From Paraburkholderia sp. BCC1885 (GTDB lineage: Bacteria; Pseudomonadota; Gammaproteobacteria; Burkholderiales; Burkholderiaceae): a DNA stretch of 64,000 nt. Made by a program: the position numbers and the translations under genes. The stretch covers positions 1 to 64,000 of the forward strand of contig NZ_CAAJGM010000133.1 in assembly GCF_900996235.1 (NCBI RefSeq), in the 5' to 3' direction. Below the pieces are notes generated by a model. That model worked only from the letters and a program-made list of their open reading frames with translations, was not told the origin of the DNA and did no database searches. Shown here piece by piece: positions 16,186 to 24,756 of this stretch. Position 1 is the stretch's first letter. Each line of letters begins with the position of its first letter.

Positions 16186-17166
16186 TCAGGTTTCGTGACG
16201 TGACCGTCGGGTTGCACGTGCCGGCGTGGCTTCGCCACGGACCTTGAGCTGCCCCTGCAGTAACGCGGCCTGTTGCGCGAGTGCATCACGTTCACGGCGC
16301 AGATCGCGAACCTCACCCATCACACTGGCGAGCTGCTTTTCGTGCCGTTCGGCAAGCCGACGATGTTCGGCGGCATCGGCCGAGATTCGCTGGACATCGG
16401 CAACGAGCTGTTCATTACGCTGCCGGGTTTTCGAAAGCGCCGCCTCGGCGCGCCGTTGTGCGTCACGGGCCTCCTCGGTCTGCAGCATGACGCGCTTCTG
16501 GACGCCCTCAAGCCGGACCGTCGCCTGTTCGACCTCTGCCCGCAAGGCCGCTTCATGTTCGGCGTGGGTCGCTCGCAACGCTTCGAGTTCACGGAGATGG
16601 GTAGAACGCACGTCGCACAGCGCCTGTTCCGATTGCGCGCGGACGGCGTCCCTTTCGGCCGCGGCAGCTTCGGCCAGCCGGAGGGCGGCGTCACGTCCGG
16701 CCTGGGCCTGCGCGTGCTCAGCAAGCACTGCAGCAAGGCGTGCCTGCTGGTCGTCAAGCTGGCTGCGAACGGTGCGCACTTCGCCCTGAAGTTCCGCCCT
16801 GGCGGTCTCGAGTCCCCCGGCGCGTGTGATGGCTGCCGCCGCTTCCGCTTCCAGTTCGTCGCCGCGTTGCGCAAAGACCCGTTCGCCTTGCTCGACCGCA
16901 AGCGCCCACACCGACAGCATCGCATTGGCAACCGCCGGCGGCAGTGCCGCGGCGAGTGCGTCGTTGCGCGCCTGCTCGTCCTTCCACAGCTTCAGTTCGT
17001 CATTGATCGTGGTGCGGCTGCCCTGGCGGATTTCCGCGTAGATCAGGTCGACGGTGAGTTCATGCGCGAGCCGGCCTGAGGTGACAAGTTGCGCGGCGGC
17101 TTCCCGGGTGCGGATTCGGGTATCGCTGATTCGGCTCATAGACGGATTTTCACCGGAAAAAGTCAT
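16186..17166 (-). CDS. KfrA-like coiled-coil DNA-binding protein
   Basis: The 326-residue protein has a short N-terminal helical DNA-binding part (DTRIRTREAAAQLVTSGRLAHELTVDLIYAEIRQGSRTTINDELKLWK), the KfrA_N type. A long Ala/Glu/Arg-rich coiled coil follows, from about residue 100 to 300, and a basic tail. KfrA of plasmids is an autorepressor that forms filaments and supports segregation. Chromosomal relatives beside tyrosine recombinases are common in this group and of unknown role. Met10 (position 17139) is an alternative start. It is divergent from the recombinase gene, and the palindrome at 17210 in between could be its operator. Confidence 0.8.
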   Translation of the reverse strand: MTFSGENPSMSRISDTRIRTREAAAQLVTSGRLAHELTVDLIYAEIRQGSRTTINDELKLWKDEQARNDALAAALPPAVANAMLSVWALAVEQGERVFAQRGDELEAEAAAAITRAGGLETARAELQGEVRTVRSQLDDQQARLAAVLAEHAQAQAGRDAALRLAEAAAAERDAVRAQSEQALCDVRSTHLRELEALRATHAEHEAALRAEVEQATVRLEGVQKRVMLQTEEARDAQRRAEAALSKTRQRNEQLVADVQRISADAAEHRRLAERHEKQLASVMGEVRDLRRERDALAQQAALLQGQLKVRGEATPARATRRSRHET

Positions 17167-17209
17167 GGAGGAGGGCGCTTCGTCAAAAAATTATAATCGT
17201 ATATCTCTC

Positions 17210-17221
17210 TATAACGTTATA
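17210..17221. promoter_or_regulatory. Perfect palindrome TATAACGTTATA between kfrA-like and recombinase genes
   Basis: A 12-bp perfect palindrome in an AT-rich divergent intergenic patch (17180-17240). KfrA-type proteins repress their own promoter, so this is a reasonable operator candidate; the link is inference. Confidence 0.5.
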
Positions 17222-17318
17222 TCTGTAACGATATCGGATGAAAATTTGTGATAACGCCCATAATCACAAGTTTCTATCGTGTACGCTGCGAAAAGTCCAT
17301 CCGAAAACGCGTCTCACC

Positions 17319-18461
17319 ATGAATCTGCCAGCCACCACCGTGGAACCACCAGAACCAGTCCTGCCGATCGCGCTGCCTGCGGCCCTCGACGGCCACGACG
17401 GCACCAACCGCGCCCGCGGCGGGCATCGGCAGATTGCCGCGGACAGCGACGTCGAGGCCGTGCGCCTATGGCTCGCGGAATATGCGGGTTCGCCGCACAC
17501 CTTGCGCAGTTACCGCAAGGAAGCGGTGCGCCTGCTGCTGTGGGCCACGCGGACCTTGGGCAAGCCTCTGTCCAGCCTCACGCGCGAGGACTTCCTGCTG
17601 TATGAACGGTTTCTCGCGGCACCCACCGGAGATTGGGCGGACCCGGCCCGGCCGCGTCGGGGTGGCACGCGCCGGCTGTTCGACGGCCCGCTGTCGGAGC
17701 GCAGCCAGCATCAGGCGCTCGGCATCCTGTCGGGCCTCCTGTCATATCTGGTTAGTGCCGGTTATCTGGCTGGCAATCCGCTTGCGCTGCGTCGCAGGAC
17801 CGGCGCGGCGGCGAAGCTCAAGCGGCGGGCCGAAAGGTATCTGGATCACGCGCTGTGGGACTATGTGCTCGCCAGCGTCGAGCAGTGGCCTCGGCTAACC
17901 GCGCGGGATCACCAGCACTACGAGCGCAGCCGCTGGCTGATCCGCCTGCTGTACCACACAGGGCTGCGGGTCTCGGAAGCGGCGCATGCAGAGGCGGCCG
18001 ACTTTTATCAGCGGCGGGGTAACTGGTGGCTGCACGTCGTGGGGAAGGGTGGCGCCGAGGGAGAGGTGCCGGTGAGCGCCGCGCTGATGGCGGACTTCGC
18101 GCGGTACCGGGTTTTTCATGGGCTCGCGCCAACGCCATTGGGAAACGAGACGGCGGCCGCGGTGATGAGCGTCGCGGGCGACCCGTGCAGACATCTGACG
18201 TCGGCGGCGGTCTACCTGATCGTCAAGGAAGTGTTCCGACGGGCCGCCGACACGCTTGCGATGAGCGATCCCGCGGGTGCCGCGACGCTTCGACGCGCAT
18301 CCACTCACTGGCTACGGCATACCGCGGCGACACATCAGGCCGATGCGGGCACTGACCTGCGCTTCATCCAGAAAAACATGCGCCACGCGTCGATCCAGAC
18401 GACCGGCATCTATCTTCATGCTGAAGATGATCGGCGGCATTCCGAGACCGTACAAGAGTGA
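17319..18461 (+). CDS. Tyrosine recombinase / integrase (XerC/D-like)
   Basis: From ATG 17319 the protein has 380 residues; an in-frame ATG at 17238 would add 27 residues of no family likeness. A SAM-like core-binding domain occupies about 40-155 (LAEYAGSPHTLRSYRKEAVRLLLWA). The catalytic domain has all key residues: Arg217 in TGLRVSEA, Lys243 in VVGKGG, His330-x-x-Arg333 in HWLRHTAA, His356, and the nucleophile Tyr365 in TTGIYLH. It should cut and join DNA at a specific site. It is not next to a recognisable tRNA or att repeat, so it may be a domesticated or resident recombinase. It is divergent from the KfrA-like gene. Confidence 0.9.
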   Translation: MNLPATTVEPPEPVLPIALPAALDGHDGTNRARGGHRQIAADSDVEAVRLWLAEYAGSPHTLRSYRKEAVRLLLWATRTLGKPLSSLTREDFLLYERFLAAPTGDWADPARPRRGGTRRLFDGPLSERSQHQALGILSGLLSYLVSAGYLAGNPLALRRRTGAAAKLKRRAERYLDHALWDYVLASVEQWPRLTARDHQHYERSRWLIRLLYHTGLRVSEAAHAEAADFYQRRGNWWLHVVGKGGAEGEVPVSAALMADFARYRVFHGLAPTPLGNETAAAVMSVAGDPCRHLTSAAVYLIVKEVFRRAADTLAMSDPAGAATLRRASTHWLRHTAATHQADAGTDLRFIQKNMRHASIQTTGIYLHAEDDRRHSETVQE

Positions 18462-18610
18462 CGACAACATTGCACCGGAAGTACACCCCAGCGCTACGGG
18501 CATCTGAAGCGATGCGAAACCGATCGCGCGAACGTGTTCGAGTTGAGTCGGCGGTGACGGGATGGCGTTCGAATCGCGTCACGCAGGCTATTGAAACGGC
18601 TGAGCAGAGG

Positions 18611-18625
18611 CCACTTCAAAAGTGG
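18611..18625. promoter_or_regulatory. Operator candidate overlapping the promoter of the S24 repressor
   Basis: CCACTT and AAGTGG form a perfect inverted repeat with a 3-bp centre. It covers the probable -35 (TTCAAA, 18615-18620), which is 17 bp from a -10 TAATAT (18638-18643). This suits negative autoregulation by the LexA-like protein encoded immediately downstream. Confidence 0.6.
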
Positions 18626-18649
18626 ACGAACGTACACTAATATAGAGTC

Positions 18650-19285
18650 ATGGGGCGGCCGAACAAAGACCACATCTATCTGGAGAAAATCCGCGAGTAT
18701 TTCGGGATGTACCGGTCGTTGCCGTCCTACGCGGAGCTAGGCAGGATGCTGGGCTTCAAGACGAAGAACGCGGCGTTCAAGGCGGCTGAACGGCTCACCG
18801 CCGCCGGGTTTCTAGAAGCGGGGCCAGGCGGGCGACTGGTTCCAGGCCCCGGATTCTTCCAGATCCCCTGGGTGAGTGATCGGCTTCCCGCTGGCCCTGT
18901 CGAAAGCGGCAGTGTTTCAGATGCGCTGGAATTTCAAGACATTCAGGAGTTGCTGATAGAGCGGCCAGCAGAGACGCTCCTTGTTACAATCCGCGGCGAC
19001 TCGATGATCGATGCAGGCATTCTCGACGGCGACATCGCGATAGTGCGTAAAAGCAGCAACGCAACAGCTGGTGATTTTGTGGTTGCGCTGGTCGACGGGG
19101 GCTTTACGTTAAAGGAACTGGGATATCGCCGGGGGCAGCCCGTTCTCGTGCCTCATAACAAACGGTACAAGACCATCGTTCCTCAAGCTGAATTGAGCCT
19201 GCTGGGCATAGTGACAGGCATCATCCGTCGCTATCAGATGAAAGCCAGCGGCATTCGAGCGAGTTCGAAAAGGAAAAGACCATGA
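18650..19285 (+). CDS. LexA-like S24-family self-cleaving transcriptional repressor
   Basis: A 211-residue protein with an N-terminal winged helix (YRSLPSYAELGRMLGFKTKNAAFKAAERLTAAGFL) and a C-terminal S24 peptidase domain. The LexA cleavage bond Ala81-Gly82 is present in RLPAGPVES. The catalytic Ser118 is in RGDSMIDAG and Lys155 in FTLKEL. LexA-type repressors cut themselves when RecA is activated by DNA damage. The ATG lies seven bases after a probable TAATAT -10 and has no ribosome site, so the message is probably leaderless. The stop overlaps the start of the next gene by four bases (19282), so both are co-expressed. The DNA-recognition helix differs from housekeeping LexA. Confidence 0.85.
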   Translation: MGRPNKDHIYLEKIREYFGMYRSLPSYAELGRMLGFKTKNAAFKAAERLTAAGFLEAGPGGRLVPGPGFFQIPWVSDRLPAGPVESGSVSDALEFQDIQELLIERPAETLLVTIRGDSMIDAGILDGDIAIVRKSSNATAGDFVVALVDGGFTLKELGYRRGQPVLVPHNKRYKTIVPQAELSLLGIVTGIIRRYQMKASGIRASSKRKRP

Positions 19286-20034
19286 CAACCGTTAGCAGCA
19301 TTGAGTGGACTGAGCAGACCTGGAACCCTACCGTTGGATGCACCAAAATATCTCCGGGATGCAAGCATTGCTACGCGGAAGGAATGGCTCGCCGTCTAAA
19401 GGCAATGGGCACGCCGGGCTATGAGAATGGCTTTTCACTTACACTACTACCGACGCGGCTTGAAGATCCACTCAAGAGAAAGCGGCCGACAACATACTTC
19501 GTGAATTCGATGTCGGATCTGTTTCACGACAGAGTGCCTGATGCCTATATCGAACAGGTATTTGATGTTATCGCGCGCACCCCACATCACACCTACCAGA
19601 TCCTGACGAAGCGCGCTCCGCGGATGGCCCGTTACTTCAGGAAGCGCGTCGTGCCGACCAACGCATGGCTTGGTGTATCAGTCGAAGACCGAAAGTACGG
19701 CGTTCCGCGGATCGACCATCTCCGCACGATCGATGCGACGATCAGGTTTCTGTCCGTCGAACCCCTTCTGCAGGACGTCGGCGACCTTGACCTGTCCGAT
19801 ATTCACTGGGTCATCGTCGGTGGCGAGTCGGGCCCAAAAGCTCGGCCCATGAAAACCGAATGGGCATTGTCAATCCAAAGGCAATGCGAAGAGCAGAAGG
19901 TGGCGTTTTTCTTCAAACAATGGGGCGGCTGGGGGGCGGATGGCAAGAAACGCGCGAAGGCAGCCAATGGCAGACTACTCGATGGACGAACCTGGGATGA
20001 AATGCCCGCCGTCGTTTCCGAGCGCCTCGCGTAG
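19282..20034 (+). CDS. Phage Gp37/Gp68 (DUF5131) family three-Cys protein
   Basis: The 250-residue protein begins with the family signature: WTEQTWNPTVGC20, then Cys27 and Cys30 in PGCKHCYAE, a Cys-x6-Cys-x2-Cys arrangement like that of radical-SAM iron-sulfur sites. Other family blocks are VNSMSDLFHD, TKRAPRM, WLGVSVED, FLSVEPLL, IVGGESGPKARPM and FFFKQWGG. The biochemical activity of the family is not established. It overlaps the LexA-like gene and is followed after 124 bp by the remains of its usual companion, TcmP. Damage-inducible expression is suggested by the LexA-like partner. Confidence 0.88.
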   Translation: MTTVSSIEWTEQTWNPTVGCTKISPGCKHCYAEGMARRLKAMGTPGYENGFSLTLLPTRLEDPLKRKRPTTYFVNSMSDLFHDRVPDAYIEQVFDVIARTPHHTYQILTKRAPRMARYFRKRVVPTNAWLGVSVEDRKYGVPRIDHLRTIDATIRFLSVEPLLQDVGDLDLSDIHWVIVGGESGPKARPMKTEWALSIQRQCEEQKVAFFFKQWGGWGADGKKRAKAANGRLLDGRTWDEMPAVVSERLA

Positions 20035-20158
20035 CGTGCCCCGTTGTTTTAACGGTAGGGCTTGATTTTCCTGCTTGATTTCACTGAGGCTTTTAGGGCA
20101 AATTGTTTGCCTGATAAAAAATACGCCGCGATACGAGGCCGGTCGCGGATGACCTCAC

Positions 20159-20584
20159 ATGATTTCAAATCACTATGACTGGGTTTCCGGGGGGGCGCCG
20201 CCGTTAATCAAACGGCATAGCGAGGTCAAACACTCGCTGTTGCGGTCTTATCTGGTCGACTATTTCCTGACGCTCGTTTCCTCGCCGGCACAAGATCGGA
20301 TCAAACTGACAATCGTCGACGGATTCTGCGGGGGCGGGTGTTACGTCAATAGTGCCGGGCCCGTAGTACGGGCGAAGCCGGTTAATGCTGGCGGAGGGGA
20401 GGGGCCTCAGTTCAAGACCAACGCAACACGTAGTGAGGGTTGTTATCCTCACAACCGCATTACATGCAAAACAAGAATTGATCCGCATTTGATCCCCGAG
20501 TTGATTGTTGGTTGGCGACGTCCGAACGCAAACCGAGATACAGTCAGAATACCGTCGGCATGCGCCGGCCAATTGTATTCGTGA
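20159..20584 (+). pseudogene. Three-Cys-motif partner protein TcmP, truncated
   Basis: The first 65-70 residues match the TcmP family start: HYDWVSGGAPPLIKRHSEVKH, LRSYLVDYFLTL, then KLTIVDGFCGGGCYVNSAG. After about residue 70 the likeness ends and the frame reads unrelated sequence to a stop at 584 of this kilobase. TcmP proteins are normally well over 200 residues. The break, near 20360, is followed by decayed DNA and then by the end of a probable insertion sequence at 20942. TcmP genes normally sit beside Gp37/Gp68 three-Cys genes, as here. The product is unlikely to work. Confidence 0.75.
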
Positions 20585-20875
20585 TGTGACAGTGACGTAC
20601 TTGAGGAGCACCGCCATCAGGATGAGAACAATCCGAAACCAGATAAAGGCACTCAAAGAGAAAGCGCATGCCGACGTCTACGTTCGTGAGAGGCATATTA
20701 ATTCGAGCCCCATGGATGGCGCGGAAGAAGACGTAGCGTGCTGACGAATACCGCTGAATTAACGGACGTCCAGGGGAGGAGCTCAAGATCGTTCGGCAGA
20801 CGAGTTGGCCCTCTGCTTTGAGGGACCCCGAAGTCCGCCTGGACACGGGTGTCCTCAATAATTGCTTGAGTAGAA

Positions 20876-20900
20876 AACGCCCGCTATCTAGCCGGGCGTT
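20876..20900. terminator. Hairpin AACGCCCG / CGGGCGTT
   Basis: Eight-base perfect stem with a 9-nt loop in the gap before nrdJ. There is no T-run on the plus strand, so it is a weak terminator candidate. Confidence 0.35.
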
Positions 20901-20941
20901 AGTGGGGGCGACTTATTATATGGAGCTTGCGTGAGATGCAA

Positions 20942-21003
20942 TATTTCAACTTATACGGTCGGGTATTTCATCTTATGCGGTCCATATTTCACTTTATGGT
21001 GTA
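20942..21003. mobile_element. Three 19-bp direct repeats, likely solo end of an IS21-type element
   Basis: The units start at 20942, 20964 and 20985: TATTTCAACTTATACGGTC, TATTTCATCTTATGCGGTC and the more divergent TATTTCACTTTATGGTGTA. They are spaced 22 and 21 bp apart, about two helical turns. Multiple transposase-binding repeats of this size at an element end are typical of IS21 and related families. No istA/istB genes or second end are visible in the window. Family assignment is inference. Confidence 0.5.
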
Positions 21004-21037
21004 ACCCACAGCAATTCCTTGCGCGCTTCGAACTACC

Positions 21038-23671
21038 TCACCCGCAGGCCCCCACTTCACCGCATGCCGTACAAAAGTCGCAACCGTCCTTGCGGATCAC
21101 CGCATTGGCTCCGCAGGTTCCACACTTGCGGCCCAGCATCGTGCGCAACTGATTGATGCCTTCGGTTTCCGAAGAGGCATCATCGTCACTGTCATGGCTC
21201 GCCGCGCTCGCCACGGCGAAAGGCGTAGGCGTGGCTGAAGGAGCGGCTGTTTCTGCGGCACGTGGTTCGGGTCCCCGCCGAGCCAATACGCGTGACGGAA
21301 CCTGATTGCCTTCGGCGTCGAGAAAACCCCGCCGATGCAGGATCTGCTGGATCGCGTAAGCCAGCGCCGCGACTTCGGAGTCGTGCCACAGCGGCGCACG
21401 ATGGCCGTCGAGCCGTTGGACGTCGCCGAGCCGCACCTGGCCTCGATCCCACGACACCTTGCGCAGGTCCTGCAGATTGCGCGCGACGAAGCCGCCGCGG
21501 GCGGCGAGCGACAGCGAGCGCATCTGCGCGGTGATCCACTGCTGCGATTCGTCGCGCTGACCGACCGGAATGAAGAAGTCGATGGGCCGCTCGATCGTCA
21601 CGTCTTCGCCGGCGAGGCGCCCGGTGACTTCCATGAACGACACCGCGACATACAGCGATTTCTTGCCGGCCTGCGTGAGGTATTCGACCTTTTCGATAAT
21701 GGCCGGCAGTTCGCCCTTGGGGCGATGGTCGATGGCGATACGCAGCGGGTCGAGATCTGTTTCGGAGAGCGAATCATCTGCAGATTGCGGCGTTACGCTC
21801 AGCACCGCGCCCAGCGTTTCGTTGGGACGATAGGTGGCGAGACCTTTGAGGCCGCTTTTCCATGCATCGAAATAGAGGCTTTCGAAGGCTTCGAACGGAT
21901 AATCCGCGGGTACGTTGACGGTCTTCGAGATTGACGTATCGACGTAAGGCTGCACGGCGGCCATCATGTCCAGATGATCGCGCGCCGACATTTCCAGCGC
22001 GCTGACGAAGTAGTCGGGCAGCGCCGCGACATCGCCGCCCAGCTCGCGATAGAGACGATACGCATAGTCTTCCACCGCGAACGACTCGCGGCTGTCGTCC
22101 GCCATCACCTTCATGCGCGTGTAGGTCCACGAGAAAGCGGGTTCGATACCGTTCGAGGCGTTGTCGGCGAATGCGAGGCTGACCGTGCCGGTCGGCGCAA
22201 TGGATAGCAGATGGCTGTTGCGGATGCCGTCGCGGCGGATCGCGTCCTTGATGTCCTCGGGCAGGCGCGAAGCAAAGGTGCCGTCCTCCAGATAGTGCTG
22301 TGCGTTAAATAAAGGAAACGCACCGCGCTCGCGGGCCAGCTCGACGGAAGCGCGATACGCCTCGTCGCGCATCAGCCGCGCGATGCGCACCGCGAAATCG
22401 CGGCCCTCGGCCGAGTTGTAGCGCAGGCCGAGCATCACGAGTGCATCGCCGAGGCCGGTAAAGCCCACGCCGATACGGCGTTTGGCGCGCGATTCGTCGT
22501 ACTGCTCGGGCAACGGCCAGAGCGTGACGTCGAGCACGTCGTCGAGAAAACGCACCTGGGTGCGCGTGCTTTGTGCGAGCGCGGCCCAATCGAACGACGG
22601 GCTGCCGCCTTTGCTCTGCGCAAACGGATCGCGCACGAAACGCGTCAGATTCAGCGGGCCGAGATTGCAGCAGCCATAGGGCGGCAACGGCTGTTCGCCG
22701 CACGGATTGGTGGCGCGAATCGTTTCGATGGCGCGCAGGTTGTTGTCGTCGTTCATGCGCGAAATGAACACCACGCCCGGCTCGGCCACATCGTAAGTGG
22801 AGCGCATGATGCGGTCCCAGATCGCGCGGGCCGGCGTTTCGCTGTAGATCCACACGCCGTCGTCGCGCTGCCGCATGTCATTGGCGGCGCGCAAGGCCGG
22901 CGAGGGTTCGGCGCGATGCACGAGCTGCCACGTCTGGTTCTGTTCGACCGCGCGCATGAATTCGTCCGTGACGGCGACCGACACGTTGAAGTTGTTCCAG
23001 CGGCCCTTCGAATGCTTGGCTTCGATGAATTCGAGCAGGTCGGGATGATCGCAATCGAGCACGGCCATCTGCGCACCGCGCCGGGCACCCGCGCTTTCTA
23101 CCGTGCGGCACGAGGCGTCGAACACGTCCATGTAGCTGCACGGACCGGAGGCCGACGAACTGGTGGTGTGAACGCGCGCGCCTTTCGGGCGGATCGCCGA
23201 GAAGTTATAACCGACGCCGCCACCACGGCGCATCGTTTCGGCGGCTTGCAGCAGGGCCACGTAAATGCCCGGCAGGCCTTGCTCGTCGACGCCCTGGATG
23301 GCGTCGCCAATGGGTTGTACGAAACAGTTGATGAGGGTCGCGGCAATACCGGTGCCCGCGGCGCTCATGATACGGCCCGCGCCCAGCGCGCCGTGGCGCA
23401 GGTTCTCCACAAAGCGGGCTTCGACCGCTTCGCGCAGCGCCGCGGGTTCCGCCAGCGCGACGCCACGGGCGACGCGCCGGTAGACGTCGTCGGCGCTTTG
23501 CTCGGCGCCTTTGGCGTACTTTTCCAGCAGGACGTCGAGCGAAAACTGTTGCGGCGCAACCGGCGGCTGCGTAGCGGAGCGAGTGGGGCGGGTTTCGATG
23601 CTGTCGTCTGCCATGGTGCAGCCCTTGATGGTGCCGCAGGTCATGCAGCACGAATGGTGGAAAGCCGTCAC
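21038..23671 (-). CDS. nrdJ: Adenosylcobalamin-dependent (class II) ribonucleoside-diphosphate reductase
   Basis: The 877-residue protein makes deoxyribonucleotides using B12 instead of an oxygen-dependent radical. The active-site triad Asn-x-Cys-x-Glu is in ATNPCGEQPLPPYGCCNLG. The redox Cys is in DASCRTVESAGARRG, and the loop NSHLLSIAPTGTVSLAFADNASNGIEP is diagnostic. The last 30 residues form a Cys-rich tail (CGTCGANAV, CDFCTACGEVGAC) that re-reduces the active site or binds zinc. The N-terminus is unsettled: Met at 23671 gives a Cys-rich leader, while Met20 (23614, MADDSIETRP) gives a more usual start. No cobalamin riboswitch was recognised upstream. Confidence 0.93.
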   Translation of the reverse strand: MTAFHHSCCMTCGTIKGCTMADDSIETRPTRSATQPPVAPQQFSLDVLLEKYAKGAEQSADDVYRRVARGVALAEPAALREAVEARFVENLRHGALGAGRIMSAAGTGIAATLINCFVQPIGDAIQGVDEQGLPGIYVALLQAAETMRRGGGVGYNFSAIRPKGARVHTTSSSASGPCSYMDVFDASCRTVESAGARRGAQMAVLDCDHPDLLEFIEAKHSKGRWNNFNVSVAVTDEFMRAVEQNQTWQLVHRAEPSPALRAANDMRQRDDGVWIYSETPARAIWDRIMRSTYDVAEPGVVFISRMNDDNNLRAIETIRATNPCGEQPLPPYGCCNLGPLNLTRFVRDPFAQSKGGSPSFDWAALAQSTRTQVRFLDDVLDVTLWPLPEQYDESRAKRRIGVGFTGLGDALVMLGLRYNSAEGRDFAVRIARLMRDEAYRASVELARERGAFPLFNAQHYLEDGTFASRLPEDIKDAIRRDGIRNSHLLSIAPTGTVSLAFADNASNGIEPAFSWTYTRMKVMADDSRESFAVEDYAYRLYRELGGDVAALPDYFVSALEMSARDHLDMMAAVQPYVDTSISKTVNVPADYPFEAFESLYFDAWKSGLKGLATYRPNETLGAVLSVTPQSADDSLSETDLDPLRIAIDHRPKGELPAIIEKVEYLTQAGKKSLYVAVSFMEVTGRLAGEDVTIERPIDFFIPVGQRDESQQWITAQMRSLSLAARGGFVARNLQDLRKVSWDRGQVRLGDVQRLDGHRAPLWHDSEVAALAYAIQQILHRRGFLDAEGNQVPSRVLARRGPEPRAAETAAPSATPTPFAVASAASHDSDDDASSETEGINQLRTMLGRKCGTCGANAVIRKDGCDFCTACGEVGACG

Positions 23672-23904
23672 CTTAACGGGCCTTTGACGCCCGCCGGGTG
23701 ACCTGCCGCAACGAACTCACCATAGCTTACGCGGCGTCCGGCCGCAATCCAAGGCACGGTCGTGGACGTGGTTAAAGGCCGTGCGGACGCAACGCGCCTC
23801 GTCTCAGCACCTTGAAAATACCGCACAATGCAGCGGTTGGATGACGCGCGGAGCCCGGTGCATGCGCGTCGCGAACGCACGTGGCCACGAACGAAGGAGA
23901 CGAC

Positions 23905-24417
23905 ATGAAGATGCCCGATGACGTGGAGCTACCCTCGTATCGCGATACCGTGCGCATGGAATGGGTGGACTACAACGGCCACTTGCGCGATGCATCCTAC
24001 ATGCTGATTTTCAGTCTGGCGACCGATGCGCTGATCGAGCGGATCGGCCTGCCCGCAGCGGTTCGCGAGGCGCGCAGCCGTTCGATTTACACGCTCGAAG
24101 CACATATCAACTACCTGCGTGAGACCAGGGAGGGTGCCGAGGTGCGCGTCGACATGCGGGTGCTCGGACATGACGCGAAGCGCCTGCATCTGTATCTGGA
24201 GATGTTCGCCGATGGCCGCCCGGAGCCGGCCGCGGCCTGCGAACAGATGCTCGCGCACGTCGATACCCGCGTGCCGCATTCGGTGCCGTTCGACGACGAT
24301 GTTGCGGGGCAGGTGCATGCACTTGCGGCGGCTCACCGCGCCTTGCCGCCGCCCCGCTATGCAGGGCGCCTGATCGGTTTGCCGGCGCAAGCGCCTGGAA
24401 AGTCCGCGCGGACCTGA
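23905..24417 (+). CDS. Hot-dog-fold thioesterase family protein
   Basis: ATG 23905 follows GAAGGAGACGAC, a better start than the in-frame GTG at 23881. The 170-residue protein has the 4HBT pattern: VRMEWVDYNGHLRDASYMLIFSLATDALIERIG (the Asp-Tyr-Asn-Gly-His motif of the active site), then the long central strand SIYTLEAHINYLRE and the matching strands up to about 130. Such enzymes hydrolyse acyl-CoA thioesters, for instance betainyl-CoA near carnitine genes. No substrate context is available here. It is divergent from nrdJ. Confidence 0.8.
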   Translation: MKMPDDVELPSYRDTVRMEWVDYNGHLRDASYMLIFSLATDALIERIGLPAAVREARSRSIYTLEAHINYLRETREGAEVRVDMRVLGHDAKRLHLYLEMFADGRPEPAAACEQMLAHVDTRVPHSVPFDDDVAGQVHALAAAHRALPPPRYAGRLIGLPAQAPGKSART

Positions 24418-24453
24418 ATGAAGGACGGTAAAAATGGGACCGAAAGGACGGCT

Positions 24454-24756
24454 TTACGCCGCTTCTTTCAATTCCCCGACGAGACTGCACAGCGTCTCCA
24501 CGGAAATCATCGCGGCGGCATTCGACGGGGCGGGGCGTTCGGCCGGCTTGAATACGGCGTCGCCACGGCGAATCTTGCGGCGCGACACGGCGCAGGTACC
24601 CGACGTATGCGCCGAGCGGCGTCGCCAGCGCTGCTCGCCGTAGTGGCAGCGACCAGGCTCGACCCAGCGGATCACCAGCGTGGTGTCGGAGCGCTCCAGA
24701 ATCTCGATACGTACACCATTGGCACCGTCAAGGGGCAAGGACTCTATGGTCTTCAT
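24454..24756 (-). CDS. DUF3331 domain protein
   Basis: A 100-residue protein starting at ATG 24756 with ACGGAG upstream; a longer reading from 24963 is unlikely to be used. The core WVEPGRCHYGEQRWRRRSAHTSGTCAVSRRKIRRGDAVFKP and the closing NAAAMISVETL are typical of DUF3331, a domain found almost only in Burkholderiaceae. The function is unknown; Cys and Arg-rich character suggests nucleic-acid or ligand binding. It converges with the thioesterase gene. Confidence 0.75.
   Translation of the reverse strand: MKTIESLPLDGANGVRIEILERSDTTLVIRWVEPGRCHYGEQRWRRRSAHTSGTCAVSRRKIRRGDAVFKPAERPAPSNAAAMISVETLCSLVGELKEAA

Larger units (their letters stand above)
20585..21037. other. Decayed gap between the TcmP remnant and nrdJ
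   Basis: No gene is supported. A short plus-strand frame to 20744 shows no family likeness. The region holds the hairpin at 20876-20900 and the direct repeats at 20942-21003 and marks the junction of accessory and core DNA. Confidence 0.5.

Noticed and set aside
20505..20744. Short plus-strand frame after the TcmP remnant
   Set aside because: No ribosome site, no family likeness, and it lies in decayed DNA between a truncated gene and a probable IS end.
23672..23880. Cobalamin riboswitch upstream of nrdJ
   Set aside because: A B12-dependent enzyme makes this plausible, but I could not recognise the conserved cobalamin-element core in this 209-bp gap.
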